DNA of 49,247 nt from Verrucomicrobiales bacterium (GCA_005793375.1 SXSK01000292.1:1-49247); one strand, 5' to 3'; shown: positions 18,061 to 27,073, counted from the first letter of the stretch. A program made the numbers and translations. Notes: generated by a model from the letters alone, not told the origin.

Positions 18061-18810
18061 TTACCAATCTTCGTTCTGCAATGCGGTGAAAAGATGGCGC
18101 ATTTCTTCGTCCACCAAGCTGGGATCGCTCAAGGTTCCAGAAATTTCGGCTCGCACCAATTCCCGATACCGCTGGCGCAACCGATGAACACTGACTCCCA
18201 CCGCGCCGGCGCTCACTCCCCATTCGCGGCCAAGCTCGCCATACTCGCCCGCGCCCGCCTCACGGGAAAGGAATGTGTTGAGCCGTTCGAACTGACGTGA
18301 CTTGCCGTTGGCCGTCGTCTCTTCGCGCAAACGAATCAACGCCTGGTCGAGCACCGCCAGCGCCCAGCGGCGATCATACGCGCTCTCAGGTGACTCATGT
18401 GCGGTCCGCGGACTGTGGCATAACCTTTCAGCCAGCTCGAGCTCCAACAGGGGAGCGCCACCGCCCCGTTTGGCAGCGGTGCTGCGGTCATATTCGTTCG
18501 ACAGAAAGCGGGATACGGCGGTCAGGAGAAACGAACGGAATCGGCTGACATGCGGCTCAATCCCAGCCAGCCATTCCTTGGCCAGGAGCCGGGCGAAAAA
18601 TTCCTGGGTCAAGTCTTGAGCATCTTCGGGCTTGTGTCCACGGCGGCGGATGTAGGCATAAACGGGCGGCCAGTACGAGCGGCACAACGTGGCACGGGCT
18701 TCGTCCTGTGCGACACTATCCGGCTGGCTCGCCGCCATGACCACACTCCAGCGCGTCGTCGTGAACGACGCCCCTTGTGCATTCGCCCCAACTGAATCCG
18801 TGAGAGGCAC
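18061..18810 (-). CDS. ECF-type RNA polymerase sigma factor paired with a kinase
   Basis: This 249-residue protein belongs to the ECF-like sigma-70 group found next to Ser/Thr kinases in Planctomycetes and Verrucomicrobia. The hallmark FTTTRWSVV is near the N-terminus. Region 2 includes KPEDAQDLTQEFFARLL, used in core binding and -10 recognition. Region 4 ends with a helix-turn-helix (YGELGREWGVSAGAVGVSVHRLRQRY). The start is GTG. No anti-sigma gene is adjacent; the kinase 50 bases downstream is the likely control partner. Its natural targets may include the kinase, fibre and secreted-protein genes that follow on the same strand (inference). Confidence 0.88.
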   Translation of the reverse strand: MPLTDSVGANAQGASFTTTRWSVVMAASQPDSVAQDEARATLCRSYWPPVYAYIRRRGHKPEDAQDLTQEFFARLLAKEWLAGIEPHVSRFRSFLLTAVSRFLSNEYDRSTAAKRGGGAPLLELELAERLCHSPRTAHESPESAYDRRWALAVLDQALIRLREETTANGKSRQFERLNTFLSREAGAGEYGELGREWGVSAGAVGVSVHRLRQRYRELVRAEISGTLSDPSLVDEEMRHLFTALQNEDW

Positions 18811-18917
18811 CGCGGCGTCCTACCAAAGATTGAGCGGCTTGAACATCCTAGAGTTGTGTGCCGACGGCCGCTCTGCCGCCAACAAACTAGCGTGGCATCG
18901 ACAAATACGCCCAGACA

Positions 18918-20630
18918 TCACGCTCGAAAAAGCTGACCCAGGCGTTTTCCCAACAACCGTCCAGCCACCAACAGACTCCCCGTCAACAGGATCATTCCCA
19001 CCACACCCAACGCCGACGCCAAGCCAGGCGCGTTCGGATCGATGCGCCCCATGACTTGCCAAAGCTGCTTGGTAATGGGATAGAATTTCTCCCGTTGAGC
19101 CAGTATCAGGCTGTCGCTCACTTCCAACATCGCAAAAGAGAATGTCAGCACCGTGCCCGCCACCAAATGTGCCGAGACCAAAGGCAAGGTGATGCGACGA
19201 AGCGTGGTCCACGGCGACGCTCCGAGGCTAGCACTCGCCTCTTCCAAACTGACGCTCGTTTGTTGGAAACCCGCATAGGCAGACCTGACGATGTACGGAA
19301 GCCGTCGGACGCTGTAGCTGATGATTAACAACAACGTTGGATTCTCACGAGGATTCATCCAGGTCCCAAACCAGGGATGCTGTTTGGCGTCGAAATCGAA
19401 TGCGGCCACATAGCCAAACGCCAGCACCAACCCCGGAAGAGCCAGCGGCATCATGGCGAGGACATCCAATATTCCAGCGAACCGCACCCGACGGCGCGTG
19501 AGCAGCCAAGCAATGAGAACCCCGAGGAACAAATCCACCACGGCGCTGAGGCTCGAATAAAATAGACTGTTGCGAATCGCCAAGGCAGCGCCGTTCTGGT
19601 CGAAAACATCGACAAAGTTGCGAGCGGTCCAAGCCGAAGGTAAAACCGAAAAAAACCAACGCTCGCTCAACGACTGGAGCACCACCGCTAGATGAGGCAA
19701 CAACGCCATGACGATCAACGGCCCGGAAATTCCCCAGATTAAACACGTCGTCCATCCGTCCGCCGGCACCTCACCCCCTTGAGTATGGCCGCGAGAGAGC
19801 ATTTCATAACGCCGACTTCCCACCCATCGTCGTGAGAGGACAAAGAGCACTGCGGTAATGAGCAGCACGACCATCACCAACGCATAGCCTTGTGGATTGG
19901 TGTTCAAGTCGTTGACGGCATCAAATATTTGTACAGGAACCACTCTCCCGTAACCGAACACCAGCGGTGTCCCCAAATCGGTGAACGATCCGATGAACAC
20001 TAAGATCGCGCCAGCGAACCATCCCGGGAGGATCAGCGGCAACGTGATGGTTCGGAACAATCGCCACCCCGGCGCCCCCAAGCTTTGCGCCGCCTCACGC
20101 AACGCCGGATCCACGTTCGCCATGGCCGCCGAAAGATTGAGGAGCAGCACAGGGAATAAGCTGAACACTTGCAACAGAATGATTCCCGTCAATCCCCCAT
20201 TTCCCAACCAATCGACGTCGCACTCGACACCCAAACGGCCCAAGGCCAGGTTGAGGGTGCCGAATCGCCCCAAGAGTTGCTTCAAGCCGATCGCTCCTAC
20301 AAAGGGCGGCATAATCATTGGAACCAGCAGCAATGAATTCAAAACCCCACGCCCTCGGAACTGGTAACGCGTCAACCAATGCGCCAACGGCAGCGCCAAT
20401 CCTGTGGCCAGCACCGTGGTCATCGCAGCGATCCAGAGACTGTTCAATAAGGATTCACGCAGCAACGGACTCTCGAAAATCAACAGGAAATGGCGCAACG
20501 TCCACTGCCCCTCCAACCCAAAGCCGCGACGTAGGATCAAGGCCACCGGGTAAAGCAGAAACACCCCGAAAAACAGGAGCAAGATTCCAAAGAAAACCCG
20601 TGACCAAACGTCGAGGCCGTGACGCTTCAT
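18918..20630 (-). CDS. ABC permease, Fe3+/spermidine type (two fused halves)
   Basis: This 570-residue inner-membrane permease has about 12 helices in two halves, as in SfuB/AfuB-type iron transporters. Both halves carry a canonical EAA loop for contact with the ATPase: REAAQSLGAPGWRLFRTITLP and EEASASLGASPWTTLRRITLP. The ATG at 20630 is preferred because a short basic stretch and the first helix follow directly; another in-frame start lies at 20660. No solute-binding protein or ATPase gene adjoins it. The solute-binding protein at 205 is about 18 kb away and already has its own permease. Substrate unknown. Confidence 0.85.
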   Translation of the reverse strand: MKRHGLDVWSRVFFGILLLFFGVFLLYPVALILRRGFGLEGQWTLRHFLLIFESPLLRESLLNSLWIAAMTTVLATGLALPLAHWLTRYQFRGRGVLNSLLLVPMIMPPFVGAIGLKQLLGRFGTLNLALGRLGVECDVDWLGNGGLTGIILLQVFSLFPVLLLNLSAAMANVDPALREAAQSLGAPGWRLFRTITLPLILPGWFAGAILVFIGSFTDLGTPLVFGYGRVVPVQIFDAVNDLNTNPQGYALVMVVLLITAVLFVLSRRWVGSRRYEMLSRGHTQGGEVPADGWTTCLIWGISGPLIVMALLPHLAVVLQSLSERWFFSVLPSAWTARNFVDVFDQNGAALAIRNSLFYSSLSAVVDLFLGVLIAWLLTRRRVRFAGILDVLAMMPLALPGLVLAFGYVAAFDFDAKQHPWFGTWMNPRENPTLLLIISYSVRRLPYIVRSAYAGFQQTSVSLEEASASLGASPWTTLRRITLPLVSAHLVAGTVLTFSFAMLEVSDSLILAQREKFYPITKQLWQVMGRIDPNAPGLASALGVVGMILLTGSLLVAGRLLGKRLGQLFRA

Positions 20631-20844
20631 TCGTTGGAGAGAGTGCTCCCACCGATGCAATGGAACAAGTCTCGATAAGGCAACTCCAAGTTACCGGCGC
20701 AGCGCGCTGGCCCTCCACCGCTTTTGGGGAATTCCCGGGACAACCCCATCTCCAGATGGCCGCAACTCGGAGCGCCCCCTGCTGCGATTAGGAACGATTC
20801 GCTGTTGATCGTATGGAAACGACCGTGCTTTGCTCCGGACAGCA

Positions 20845-22050
20845 ATGCCGGACCCCAGCGCCTCCCCGAATGTCACGTCGAACCGCGAGACTTCCACATC
20901 CTCTCGTCTGGTCTCCTTGGATGTGTTGCGGGGATTCGACATGTTCTGGATCATGGGTGCCGATGCTCTGGGCGGCGCCGTGCGCACCCTGGGCCAAAAG
21001 TTGCAGGGCCTCAAACCGGAGGAGCATCCCCACGGTTTGATTGGTTTTTTCGCAGAGCACTTGGAACACGTGGACTGGGCAGGCTTCCGTTTCTACGACC
21101 TCATCTTTCCCTTGTTTGTCTTCGTTGCGGGTGTCTCGATTGTTTTCTCGCTGAGCCGAGCGGTCGAGACCCACGGAGCCGCTTCAGCGCTCGCCAGAGT
21201 CTTTCGACGAGGTCTGCTGCTCTATTTGCTAGGCATCTTCTATTACGGCGGTTTTTCCTCATTGGAAGGCCATTCAGGCACCCCCGCGGACTTGCGGCTC
21301 CTCGGTGTGCTCCAACGAATCGCTATTTGTTACATGGCCGCCGGCGCTCTCTTTGTGTGGTTTCGAGCCCGAGGTCTGGTCGCCGCCCTAGTGCTTTGCT
21401 TGGTCGGGTATTGGGCTCTGTTGACCTTTGTCCCAGTACCCGGCTTCGGTGCCGGTAATTTCGCCGAGGGAAAGAATCTTACCAACTGGTTCGATAAGGA
21501 GTATTTACCGTTCCGAATGTGGGATGGGGACCATGATCCAGAAGGGATCCTGAGCACATTGCCGGCAATCGGCTCCTGTCTTTTGGGGGTGCTGGCCGGC
21601 ATCTATCTCAAGTCCGACCAACACTCCCCGACTCGAAAGGCATTGCACCTGGCCGTCGCCGGAATCGCTTGCATCGGTCTCGGATATCTCTGGGCCATCC
21701 AATTTCCGATCATCAAGAAACTTTGGACGTCGTCTTTCGTCCTGGTGGCCGGTGGGTGGAGCCTCGCGTTGTTGGGATTGTTTTACTACATCGTCGATGT
21801 CCGGCGTTGGCGCGCCTGGTGCACTCCCTTTCTATGGATTGGCATGAACGCCATTTTTGTCTACATGGCCAGCAATCTGGTTTCTTTTGACAAACTCGCC
21901 CTACGATTGACCGGAGGGGATCTCCGTTTGTGGTTCGATCGGGTCTTCACCCCAGGAATGGGTGGCTTCGTCACCGCAATCGTCGGCAGCCTTCTCTGCA
22001 TCCTTCTCGCCCGAGTCCTTTACCGTCGAAATGCCTTCTTCCATCTCTGA
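20845..22050 (+). CDS. NagX/HGSNAT-like membrane acyltransferase, copy 1
   Basis: This 401-residue integral membrane protein belongs to the DUF5009/DUF1624 family related to heparan-alpha-glucosaminide N-acetyltransferase and bacterial NagX. The signature LVSLDVLRGFDMFWI is followed by HVDWAGFRFYDLIFPLFVF, which holds the conserved HxxW/F..D pattern. Later come LGVLQRIAICY and DPEGILSTLPAIGSCLLG. It probably moves acetyl groups onto amino sugars across the inner membrane (family knowledge); the acceptor is unknown. The ATG at 20845 is chosen over a TTG at 20830. The next gene begins two bases after the stop, in tandem with it. The C-terminus (RVLYRRNAFFHL) closely matches that of its paralog. 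Confidence 0.85.
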   Translation: MPDPSASPNVTSNRETSTSSRLVSLDVLRGFDMFWIMGADALGGAVRTLGQKLQGLKPEEHPHGLIGFFAEHLEHVDWAGFRFYDLIFPLFVFVAGVSIVFSLSRAVETHGAASALARVFRRGLLLYLLGIFYYGGFSSLEGHSGTPADLRLLGVLQRIAICYMAAGALFVWFRARGLVAALVLCLVGYWALLTFVPVPGFGAGNFAEGKNLTNWFDKEYLPFRMWDGDHDPEGILSTLPAIGSCLLGVLAGIYLKSDQHSPTRKALHLAVAGIACIGLGYLWAIQFPIIKKLWTSSFVLVAGGWSLALLGLFYYIVDVRRWRAWCTPFLWIGMNAIFVYMASNLVSFDKLALRLTGGDLRLWFDRVFTPGMGGFVTAIVGSLLCILLARVLYRRNAFFHL

Positions 22051-22051
22051 C

Positions 22052-23302
22052 ATGATACCAAACACCACGCCCGCCACCACGGAACCTACATCGCCAACTC
22101 CCCTATCATCGGAGTTGGAAGGTAGCACAACGGGACGGCTGATGAGTTTGGACGCACTCCGTGGCTTCGACATGTTTTGGATCGCCGGTGGCAGTTATGT
22201 CGTGGCCGCACTGAACCAACTCAGCGACAACTGGTTGCTCAAACTGCTCAAATCCCAACTCTCCCATGTGGACTGGGCAGGTTTCCGCTTTTACGACCTC
22301 ATTTTTCCCCTGTTCGTGTTCATCAATGGCGTTTCCCTGACCTTCTCATTAACCAAAACGGTCCAACGAGACGGCAGAGTTTCCGCCTTCAAGCGAATCG
22401 TTCAGCGGGGGCTGCTATTGTTCGTGCTCGGAATCATTTACTCGGGTGGTTTTTCCAATGAATGGCCCGGCATCCGGGTCATGGGAGTCCTCCAACGCAT
22501 TGCGTTGAGTTACGTCGGCGCAGGAACCCTCTTCCTGCTATTAAAACCACGCGGACTCGCCGGTGCGTTGGTCGGAATCCTGGTGGGGTACTGGGCTCTG
22601 CTGGAATTCGTGCCCGTCCGCAACTTTCAACTCGATGCCCCGGCCATCCATGCCTTGCAGAAGGATCGACCAGGGGTCGATGTTCGGACGCTCTTTTTCG
22701 AAACCCGCGAAAGCACAAGGGGCCACTACGAGAAGGGACTGAACCTCGTCAACCACATCGATTACCAGTTCCTGCCCGGAAAGCTCTATGACACCTTTTA
22801 CGATCCCGAAGGACTCCTCAGCACACTGCCGGCAGTTGGATCAGCGCTTTTTGGGGTGCTGGCAGGCGTATTCCTCATGACATCTACGCGACCAGGAACT
22901 TCCAAAGCCATGATCCTGGCCGCCTGCGGAGTCACTAGCGTGGTCGTTGGAGGTCTCTGGGGCCTTGAAATGCCGGTCATCAAGAAGCTCTGGACCTCCA
23001 GTTTCGTGCTGGTTGCCGGCGGGTACAGCCTCCTCTTGTTGGGAGCGTTTTACTTCGTGGTCGATGTGCTCGGCAAACGCGTTTGGTGTCAGCCATTCGT
23101 ATGGATTGGCATGAATTCGATCACGATCTATTTCGCCGCCCAATTGCTGAACTTCCGAAAGATCGCAGAACGTCTCGTCGGTGGATCCATCAAAGCTTCC
23201 CTCGGGAACTTTGGCGACATCCTCCTCGCCATCGTCACCATCACCCTGCTCTTCCTCTTCGCCCGAATGTTGTATCGGCGCAATATCTTCTTGAGACTCT
23301 AG
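22052..23302 (+). CDS. NagX/HGSNAT-like membrane acyltransferase, copy 2
   Basis: This 416-residue paralog of the preceding gene shows the same motifs in the same order: LMSLDALRGFDMFWI, HVDWAGFRFYDLIFPLFVF, MGVLQRIALSYVG, DPEGLLSTLPAVGSALFG and a final RMLYRRNIFLRL. It differs by an N-terminal Ser/Thr/Pro-rich stretch and an insertion of about 35 residues before the DPEG segment (containing GVDVRTLFFETRE). The ATG at 22052, one base after the previous stop, is preferred; an ATG at 22031 would overlap copy 1. The pair is a local duplication with clear divergence, and probably co-transcribed. Confidence 0.85.
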   Translation: MIPNTTPATTEPTSPTPLSSELEGSTTGRLMSLDALRGFDMFWIAGGSYVVAALNQLSDNWLLKLLKSQLSHVDWAGFRFYDLIFPLFVFINGVSLTFSLTKTVQRDGRVSAFKRIVQRGLLLFVLGIIYSGGFSNEWPGIRVMGVLQRIALSYVGAGTLFLLLKPRGLAGALVGILVGYWALLEFVPVRNFQLDAPAIHALQKDRPGVDVRTLFFETRESTRGHYEKGLNLVNHIDYQFLPGKLYDTFYDPEGLLSTLPAVGSALFGVLAGVFLMTSTRPGTSKAMILAACGVTSVVVGGLWGLEMPVIKKLWTSSFVLVAGGYSLLLLGAFYFVVDVLGKRVWCQPFVWIGMNSITIYFAAQLLNFRKIAERLVGGSIKASLGNFGDILLAIVTITLLFLFARMLYRRNIFLRL

Positions 23303-23354
23303 CCAAACTAGGTACGCGTCGATACAGTGGACGAAGCAATTGTCCTCCATGCCG

Positions 23355-24686
23355 CTATTCTCCTTCCAACAGGGAGCCGAGACTGAGCCACCCATCGACA
23401 TCCCTGTCCTGTTCCTTGTTGGCAAATCGGATCGGTGGACCATTGGGAAGCGGGTTGGGGATTCGCATGAGAAGCATTCCTCCGCCTTCCGGGAGGTCAT
23501 TACGCCCGACGATGCTTTCAAAGACAACGTCTCCATTGCCCGGGATCAGTTGCGCAATGTCCCCTTGAATCAATCGTGCTTTCGCAGCTCGACCGTTTGC
23601 CAACACGGCCAACTCAACAGGCCAGGCATAATAGAAGGGCGCTACACCCGTGTTTGTCACTGTCACAAGAACCTTAAATGAGTCCCCCAATTGCCTGAAT
23701 TCGAACTGTCTCACCGAGAATTCGTAACCCGCCCGTTTGGCAGCCCTGACAAAACGCGCTCGCAGATCCTTTGGCATCGCATCTCCCGAGGGAAAACGAA
23801 TACAGCTGTAATGTTCACGCTCGACCCATGCCACCATGCGAGACTCCGTGATGTGGTCGAACGTCAAATTCAGGATCTTTTCCGCGCTCGAATACTCAGG
23901 ATGCACCCGGGCGTTGATCGGTGATCGACGCCATCGCTCGAGTGAACCAGCAGCCGAGTTTTTGAGAGCTTCGTAAAACCGTTCCGTATCCTTCCAGAAG
24001 GCGAAGGCCTCATTGTGAAACCCGAAACCAGAGGTCATTGTGTTTGTGTTGGGCTTGTTTAGGAGCAGCCGTGTTTTCTTGAAGTTTCGATGATACGCTT
24101 CGTAAACGGCATCACGAGTTTCAAGAGTGACCTCAGTCGTCCGCCCGCCATTTCCCCGAGGGGCCCATCCCTCGCCCCATTGGCCCAACAGCCCGACTTC
24201 GACGAACCCAAGGCGTCGGTCGCCGTCGTACCGGGCGCCAAACGCCTCCACAAACTTTACCAACGCCTCACGCGTTGCTGGATGTGCATAAACTGGCACC
24301 ACACAGCCATCGAAATCGACAGTCGTGGCACCCTCAATCTTGGTTAGAAACTGCGGTACCAACGAATTGCGCGACGTGTCATCCACAATTGGTCGGAGGA
24401 TTGTGTGGAGTCCACGCTTGGAGCTCTTCTCCAGTCGCTCGTCGAGAGCTGTCCAATCGAAGTGCTCCATACCCCGCATTAGGTTGGCGACCACCACCCA
24501 ACTCCAAGCGAAGGTGCCTTCGGTACGCGATCGGGCCTCCATGCCCTTGAGAGGTTGAGGCTCGGTCTGTGGAGCGTATTCCAACCTCACGATGGAACCG
24601 ACTGTCGAGTGGGGTAGGAAAAACACCCCAAGAGCGAATGCCATGGCACAAATGGCCGGAATGAGGCGATTTCCTGGATCGAACAC
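23355..24686 (-). CDS. secreted DUF4832-like protein
   Basis: This 443-residue protein has an N-terminal signal segment (about residues 8-30). The central part reads as a TIM-barrel-like fold (FVEVGLLGQWGEGW, FDHITESRMVAWVEREHY), reminiscent of GH42/beta-galactosidase-like glycosidases. The last ~130 residues look like the beta-sandwich DUF4832 domain (FKVLVTVTNTGVAPFYYAWPVELAV, ending DGWLSLGSLLEGE). Exported carbohydrate processing is plausible but no catalytic pair can be named. The start is GTG; ATG at 24644 is an alternative. A 9-bp inverted repeat lies just upstream (24694-24727). It converges on the acyltransferase pair. Confidence 0.65.
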   Translation of the reverse strand: MFDPGNRLIPAICAMAFALGVFFLPHSTVGSIVRLEYAPQTEPQPLKGMEARSRTEGTFAWSWVVVANLMRGMEHFDWTALDERLEKSSKRGLHTILRPIVDDTSRNSLVPQFLTKIEGATTVDFDGCVVPVYAHPATREALVKFVEAFGARYDGDRRLGFVEVGLLGQWGEGWAPRGNGGRTTEVTLETRDAVYEAYHRNFKKTRLLLNKPNTNTMTSGFGFHNEAFAFWKDTERFYEALKNSAAGSLERWRRSPINARVHPEYSSAEKILNLTFDHITESRMVAWVEREHYSCIRFPSGDAMPKDLRARFVRAAKRAGYEFSVRQFEFRQLGDSFKVLVTVTNTGVAPFYYAWPVELAVLANGRAAKARLIQGDIAQLIPGNGDVVFESIVGRNDLPEGGGMLLMRIPNPLPNGPPIRFANKEQDRDVDGWLSLGSLLEGE

Positions 24687-24693
24687 ACCCCAT

Positions 24694-24727
24694 CAGATGT
24701 GACGTGTCGGGATCAAATTCACATCTG
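24694..24727. promoter_or_regulatory. 9-bp perfect inverted repeat upstream of the DUF4832-like gene
   Basis: CAGATGTGA at 24694-24702 and TCACATCTG at 24719-24727 are perfect reverse complements with a 16-base spacer. The near arm lies 8 bases before the GTG of the DUF4832-like gene, in an A+T-richer patch. It could be a two-fold operator site or a hairpin over the 5' leader. No regulator gene adjoins it. Confidence 0.4.
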
Positions 24728-24855
24728 CCACATTAATTTATTCACCAAGTTCATCGAACAGCTCGTTCACTTAACCGGCAATGTCATTTGCGTGACCAGC
24801 AATCAATTTTCACCGTCGCTTCCGAAACACCTCAGCGTGCCGCTTTCGTGACTCA

Positions 24856-25404
24856 TCAGGGCTCATTTGTCGGTTCTACCGCCAAAAGCTCCACCTCAAA
24901 CTGAAGCACGCTGTTCGGGGCTATGGCCTTTCCAGCTCCCTTCTCGCCGTAAGCCAATTTAGCGGGGATGTACAGTTGCCACTTATCACCCTCCTTCATG
25001 AGTTGTAAGGCTTCGGTCCAGCCGGGAATCACTGCTCCGACCGGAAATTTTGCCGCGGTTCCTCGCTCGACCGAACTGTCAAACACGGTGCCGTCGATGA
25101 GGCTTCCGTGGTAATGCACTTTGACGAACTCATTAGTTTTCGGCGACCTCCCGCCTCCAGACGCCAGAATCTTATACTGCAAGCCGCTGGTAGTCTGGTA
25201 AACGCCCTCCTGCATGGCGTTTGCCGCCAAGAATTCCTCGCCACTTATGGGTTTCCCAGCGGGCATTTTCGATCGAATTTCGGCTTTCAGACGCTGGTTT
25301 TCAGCCTGTAAGCGCGCGAAATCTGATTGCGTGGATCGGAGCTTTCCCACCTCAGACCGCAAACGCAACAACTCCTCAGATGGAGCAACAGGTGAGGGTG
25401 CCAC
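24856..25404 (-). CDS. FKBP-type peptidyl-prolyl isomerase with N-terminal coiled coil
   Basis: This 182-residue protein, with an apparent GTG start, has a short Pro/Ala/Ser stretch, then a heptad-rich coiled coil at about 9-46 (LRLRSEVGKLR, LQAENQRLKAEI). A complete FKBP domain follows from about residue 75 (GLQYKILASG, VKVHYHGSLIDGTVFDSS, VIPGWTEALQLMKEGDKWQL, AYGEKGAG, LQFEVELLAV). FKBPs catalyse cis-trans isomerisation at X-Pro bonds. No signal peptide is seen, unusual for this group, whose members are often periplasmic. Its 5' end overlaps the sigma-factor remnant on the same strand by 118 bases in another frame. The open frame runs upstream past the GTG without a clear start, so it may be the 3' half of a broken fusion. 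Confidence 0.72.
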   Translation of the reverse strand: MAPSPVAPSEELLRLRSEVGKLRSTQSDFARLQAENQRLKAEIRSKMPAGKPISGEEFLAANAMQEGVYQTTSGLQYKILASGGGRSPKTNEFVKVHYHGSLIDGTVFDSSVERGTAAKFPVGAVIPGWTEALQLMKEGDKWQLYIPAKLAYGEKGAGKAIAPNSVLQFEVELLAVEPTNEP

Positions 25405-25946
25405 AGGATTCCCGAAAGAATTGTCGCCCCAAGCGTTGCTGGTGCCACCTGCACCGCGTTCAAAAGTATGGCGGCTCCAAGGGATGACGTCGGCACCGCT
25501 AATCCACGTTCCACAAAAATGGCTCGTAACCGTTCCAACGCGCGACTCACTCGCTTTTGGGCAGCCTCCTCGCTCAACATCATTGCGGCTCCAATCTCGC
25601 GAGCAGATCGTCGTTCAAGGAAGCGGAGTGCCAGGACGTCGCGGTCGTTTTCCTCCAACTGATCCAATGCCTGATCCAATTGGGGAGCAAGCTCGTCCCA
25701 AGCCATTGGATCCTCTGGCGCGTGCCATCTCGCTGCCTCCTGTTCGCGGGAACGGCGGCGAACCTCGGTTCGCACAGCTTTCGCCGCAAGATTGCGGGTT
25801 GTGCGATGCAGCCAGCCCGCCACAACGGCCCGATCGCTCAATTCCATGGCGTGCCTCGACAACGCGATCAGAACGCCTTGGGTAACATCTTCAGCTAACT
25901 GACGGTTCTTCGCGAGCACTTCAAAACATTCCAGGGCTCCTGGCAC
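25287..25946 (-). pseudogene. sigma-70 factor remnant, N-truncated and frameshifted into an FKBP gene
   Basis: The translation holds most of a verrucomicrobial sigma-70 factor. QLAEDVTQGVLIALSRHA and VVAGWLHRTTRNLAAKAVRTE are region 2. VLALRFLERRSAREIGAAMMLSEEAAQKRVSRALERLR is region 4. The first ~35-40 residues of region 2 are missing: the frame stops (TAA) just before it, close to the oppositely oriented dapA start, and the only starts inside are GTG/CTG. After the NAVQVAPATLGATIL segment the frame turns into Cys/His/Leu-rich nonsense. From about 25404 the FKBP frame takes over with a coiled coil, which in such sigma factors normally follows a membrane helix. The simplest reading is a decayed sigma-coil-FKBP fusion. 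Two intact overlapping genes cannot be ruled out. Confidence 0.55.
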
Positions 25947-26020
25947 CTCGGCGTCTTGAGTGTACTCTTTATCGTTTTTGCCTTTCTCCAGCGCCTCTGT
26001 CGAGCCATTGTCCGCGCCAC

Positions 26021-26896
26021 ATGTTTACCGGGACATACACCGCGATTGTCACTCCATTTAAGCAGGGCGCCATTGATGAGGACGCTTTCAAGCGTTTGGT
26101 GGAACTCCAGATCAGGGGAGGGGTCGATGGCATCGTTCCAGTCGGCACGACCGGCGAGTCCCCCACTCTGGACTACGATGAACACATCAAGGTCATCGCC
26201 TTGACCGTGAAGTATGCCAAAGGCCGCGCTCTGGTCATGGCTGGGACCGGTGGCAATTCCACCAAGGAGGCAATCGAATTAACACAGCGCGCCGAAGAAG
26301 TCGGTGCCGATGCGTCTCTGCAGGTGGCTCCATACTACAACAAACCGACTCAGGAGGGGCTCTACCAACATTTCCATGAAATAGCGCGCTCCACCAAGCT
26401 GCCCATCGTCCTTTACAGCATCCCAGGTCGTTGCGGCATTGATATCAGCGTACAAACTACCCGAGTGCTCGCTGCAGAGTGTCGAAACATCGTTGGCATG
26501 AAGGAGGCCGGCGGAACACCCGATCGCGTCAGCCAACTGAAAGCGGCCTGTGGGCCGAAGTTTTCCATCTTGAGCGGTGATGATTCTCTCACCTTGCCCT
26601 TCATGAGCGTCGGAGCCCACGGCGTGATCAGCGTCGCCAGCAATGTGGCCCCGCGACAGGTCAGTTCCATGGTTAAAGCCTTCGCTTCCGGGGACATCGC
26701 CAAGGCCCAAAAAGCCCATGCGCAACTCTACCCGCTTTTCAAAGATCTTTTCATCGAAACCAACCCTATCCCGGTCAAAGCCGCGCTCACCATGATGGGG
26801 CTGATCCAGGACGAGCTGCGTCTGCCAATGATTCCCATGACAGCCAAAGGCCGTGATCAGCTCCAGCAGACCATGAAGACGCTCAAGTTGATTTGA
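26021..26896 (+). CDS. dapA: 4-hydroxy-tetrahydrodipicolinate synthase
   Basis: DapA condenses pyruvate with aspartate semialdehyde, the first committed step to diaminopimelate and lysine, in the cytoplasm. The 291-residue length is standard for this TIM barrel. The GTTGES motif (Thr43, Thr44) is present, as are Tyr132 and Arg137 in LYSIPGRCG and the Schiff-base Lys161 in VGMKEAGG. The start is ATG at 26021. It sits alone between a divergent sigma-factor remnant and msrA; no other dap gene is visible here. Confidence 0.95.
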   Translation: MFTGTYTAIVTPFKQGAIDEDAFKRLVELQIRGGVDGIVPVGTTGESPTLDYDEHIKVIALTVKYAKGRALVMAGTGGNSTKEAIELTQRAEEVGADASLQVAPYYNKPTQEGLYQHFHEIARSTKLPIVLYSIPGRCGIDISVQTTRVLAAECRNIVGMKEAGGTPDRVSQLKAACGPKFSILSGDDSLTLPFMSVGAHGVISVASNVAPRQVSSMVKAFASGDIAKAQKAHAQLYPLFKDLFIETNPIPVKAALTMMGLIQDELRLPMIPMTAKGRDQLQQTMKTLKLI

Positions 26897-27073
26897 GAAG
26901 TCGCCGCGACAGGCAAAGGGCATCGCCCGTGGATGGATTGGGCTTCGAAGCGCGAATGCCTCGAATCACCGATTGCTTCTTCGGAGCCAAAAGCGGCAGA
27001 GGGCTGCCGCGATCCAAAGGGGCTGAACGAATCCCTCTGTTGCCAGTTTCCAAATTCAGGGGATACTACAACC

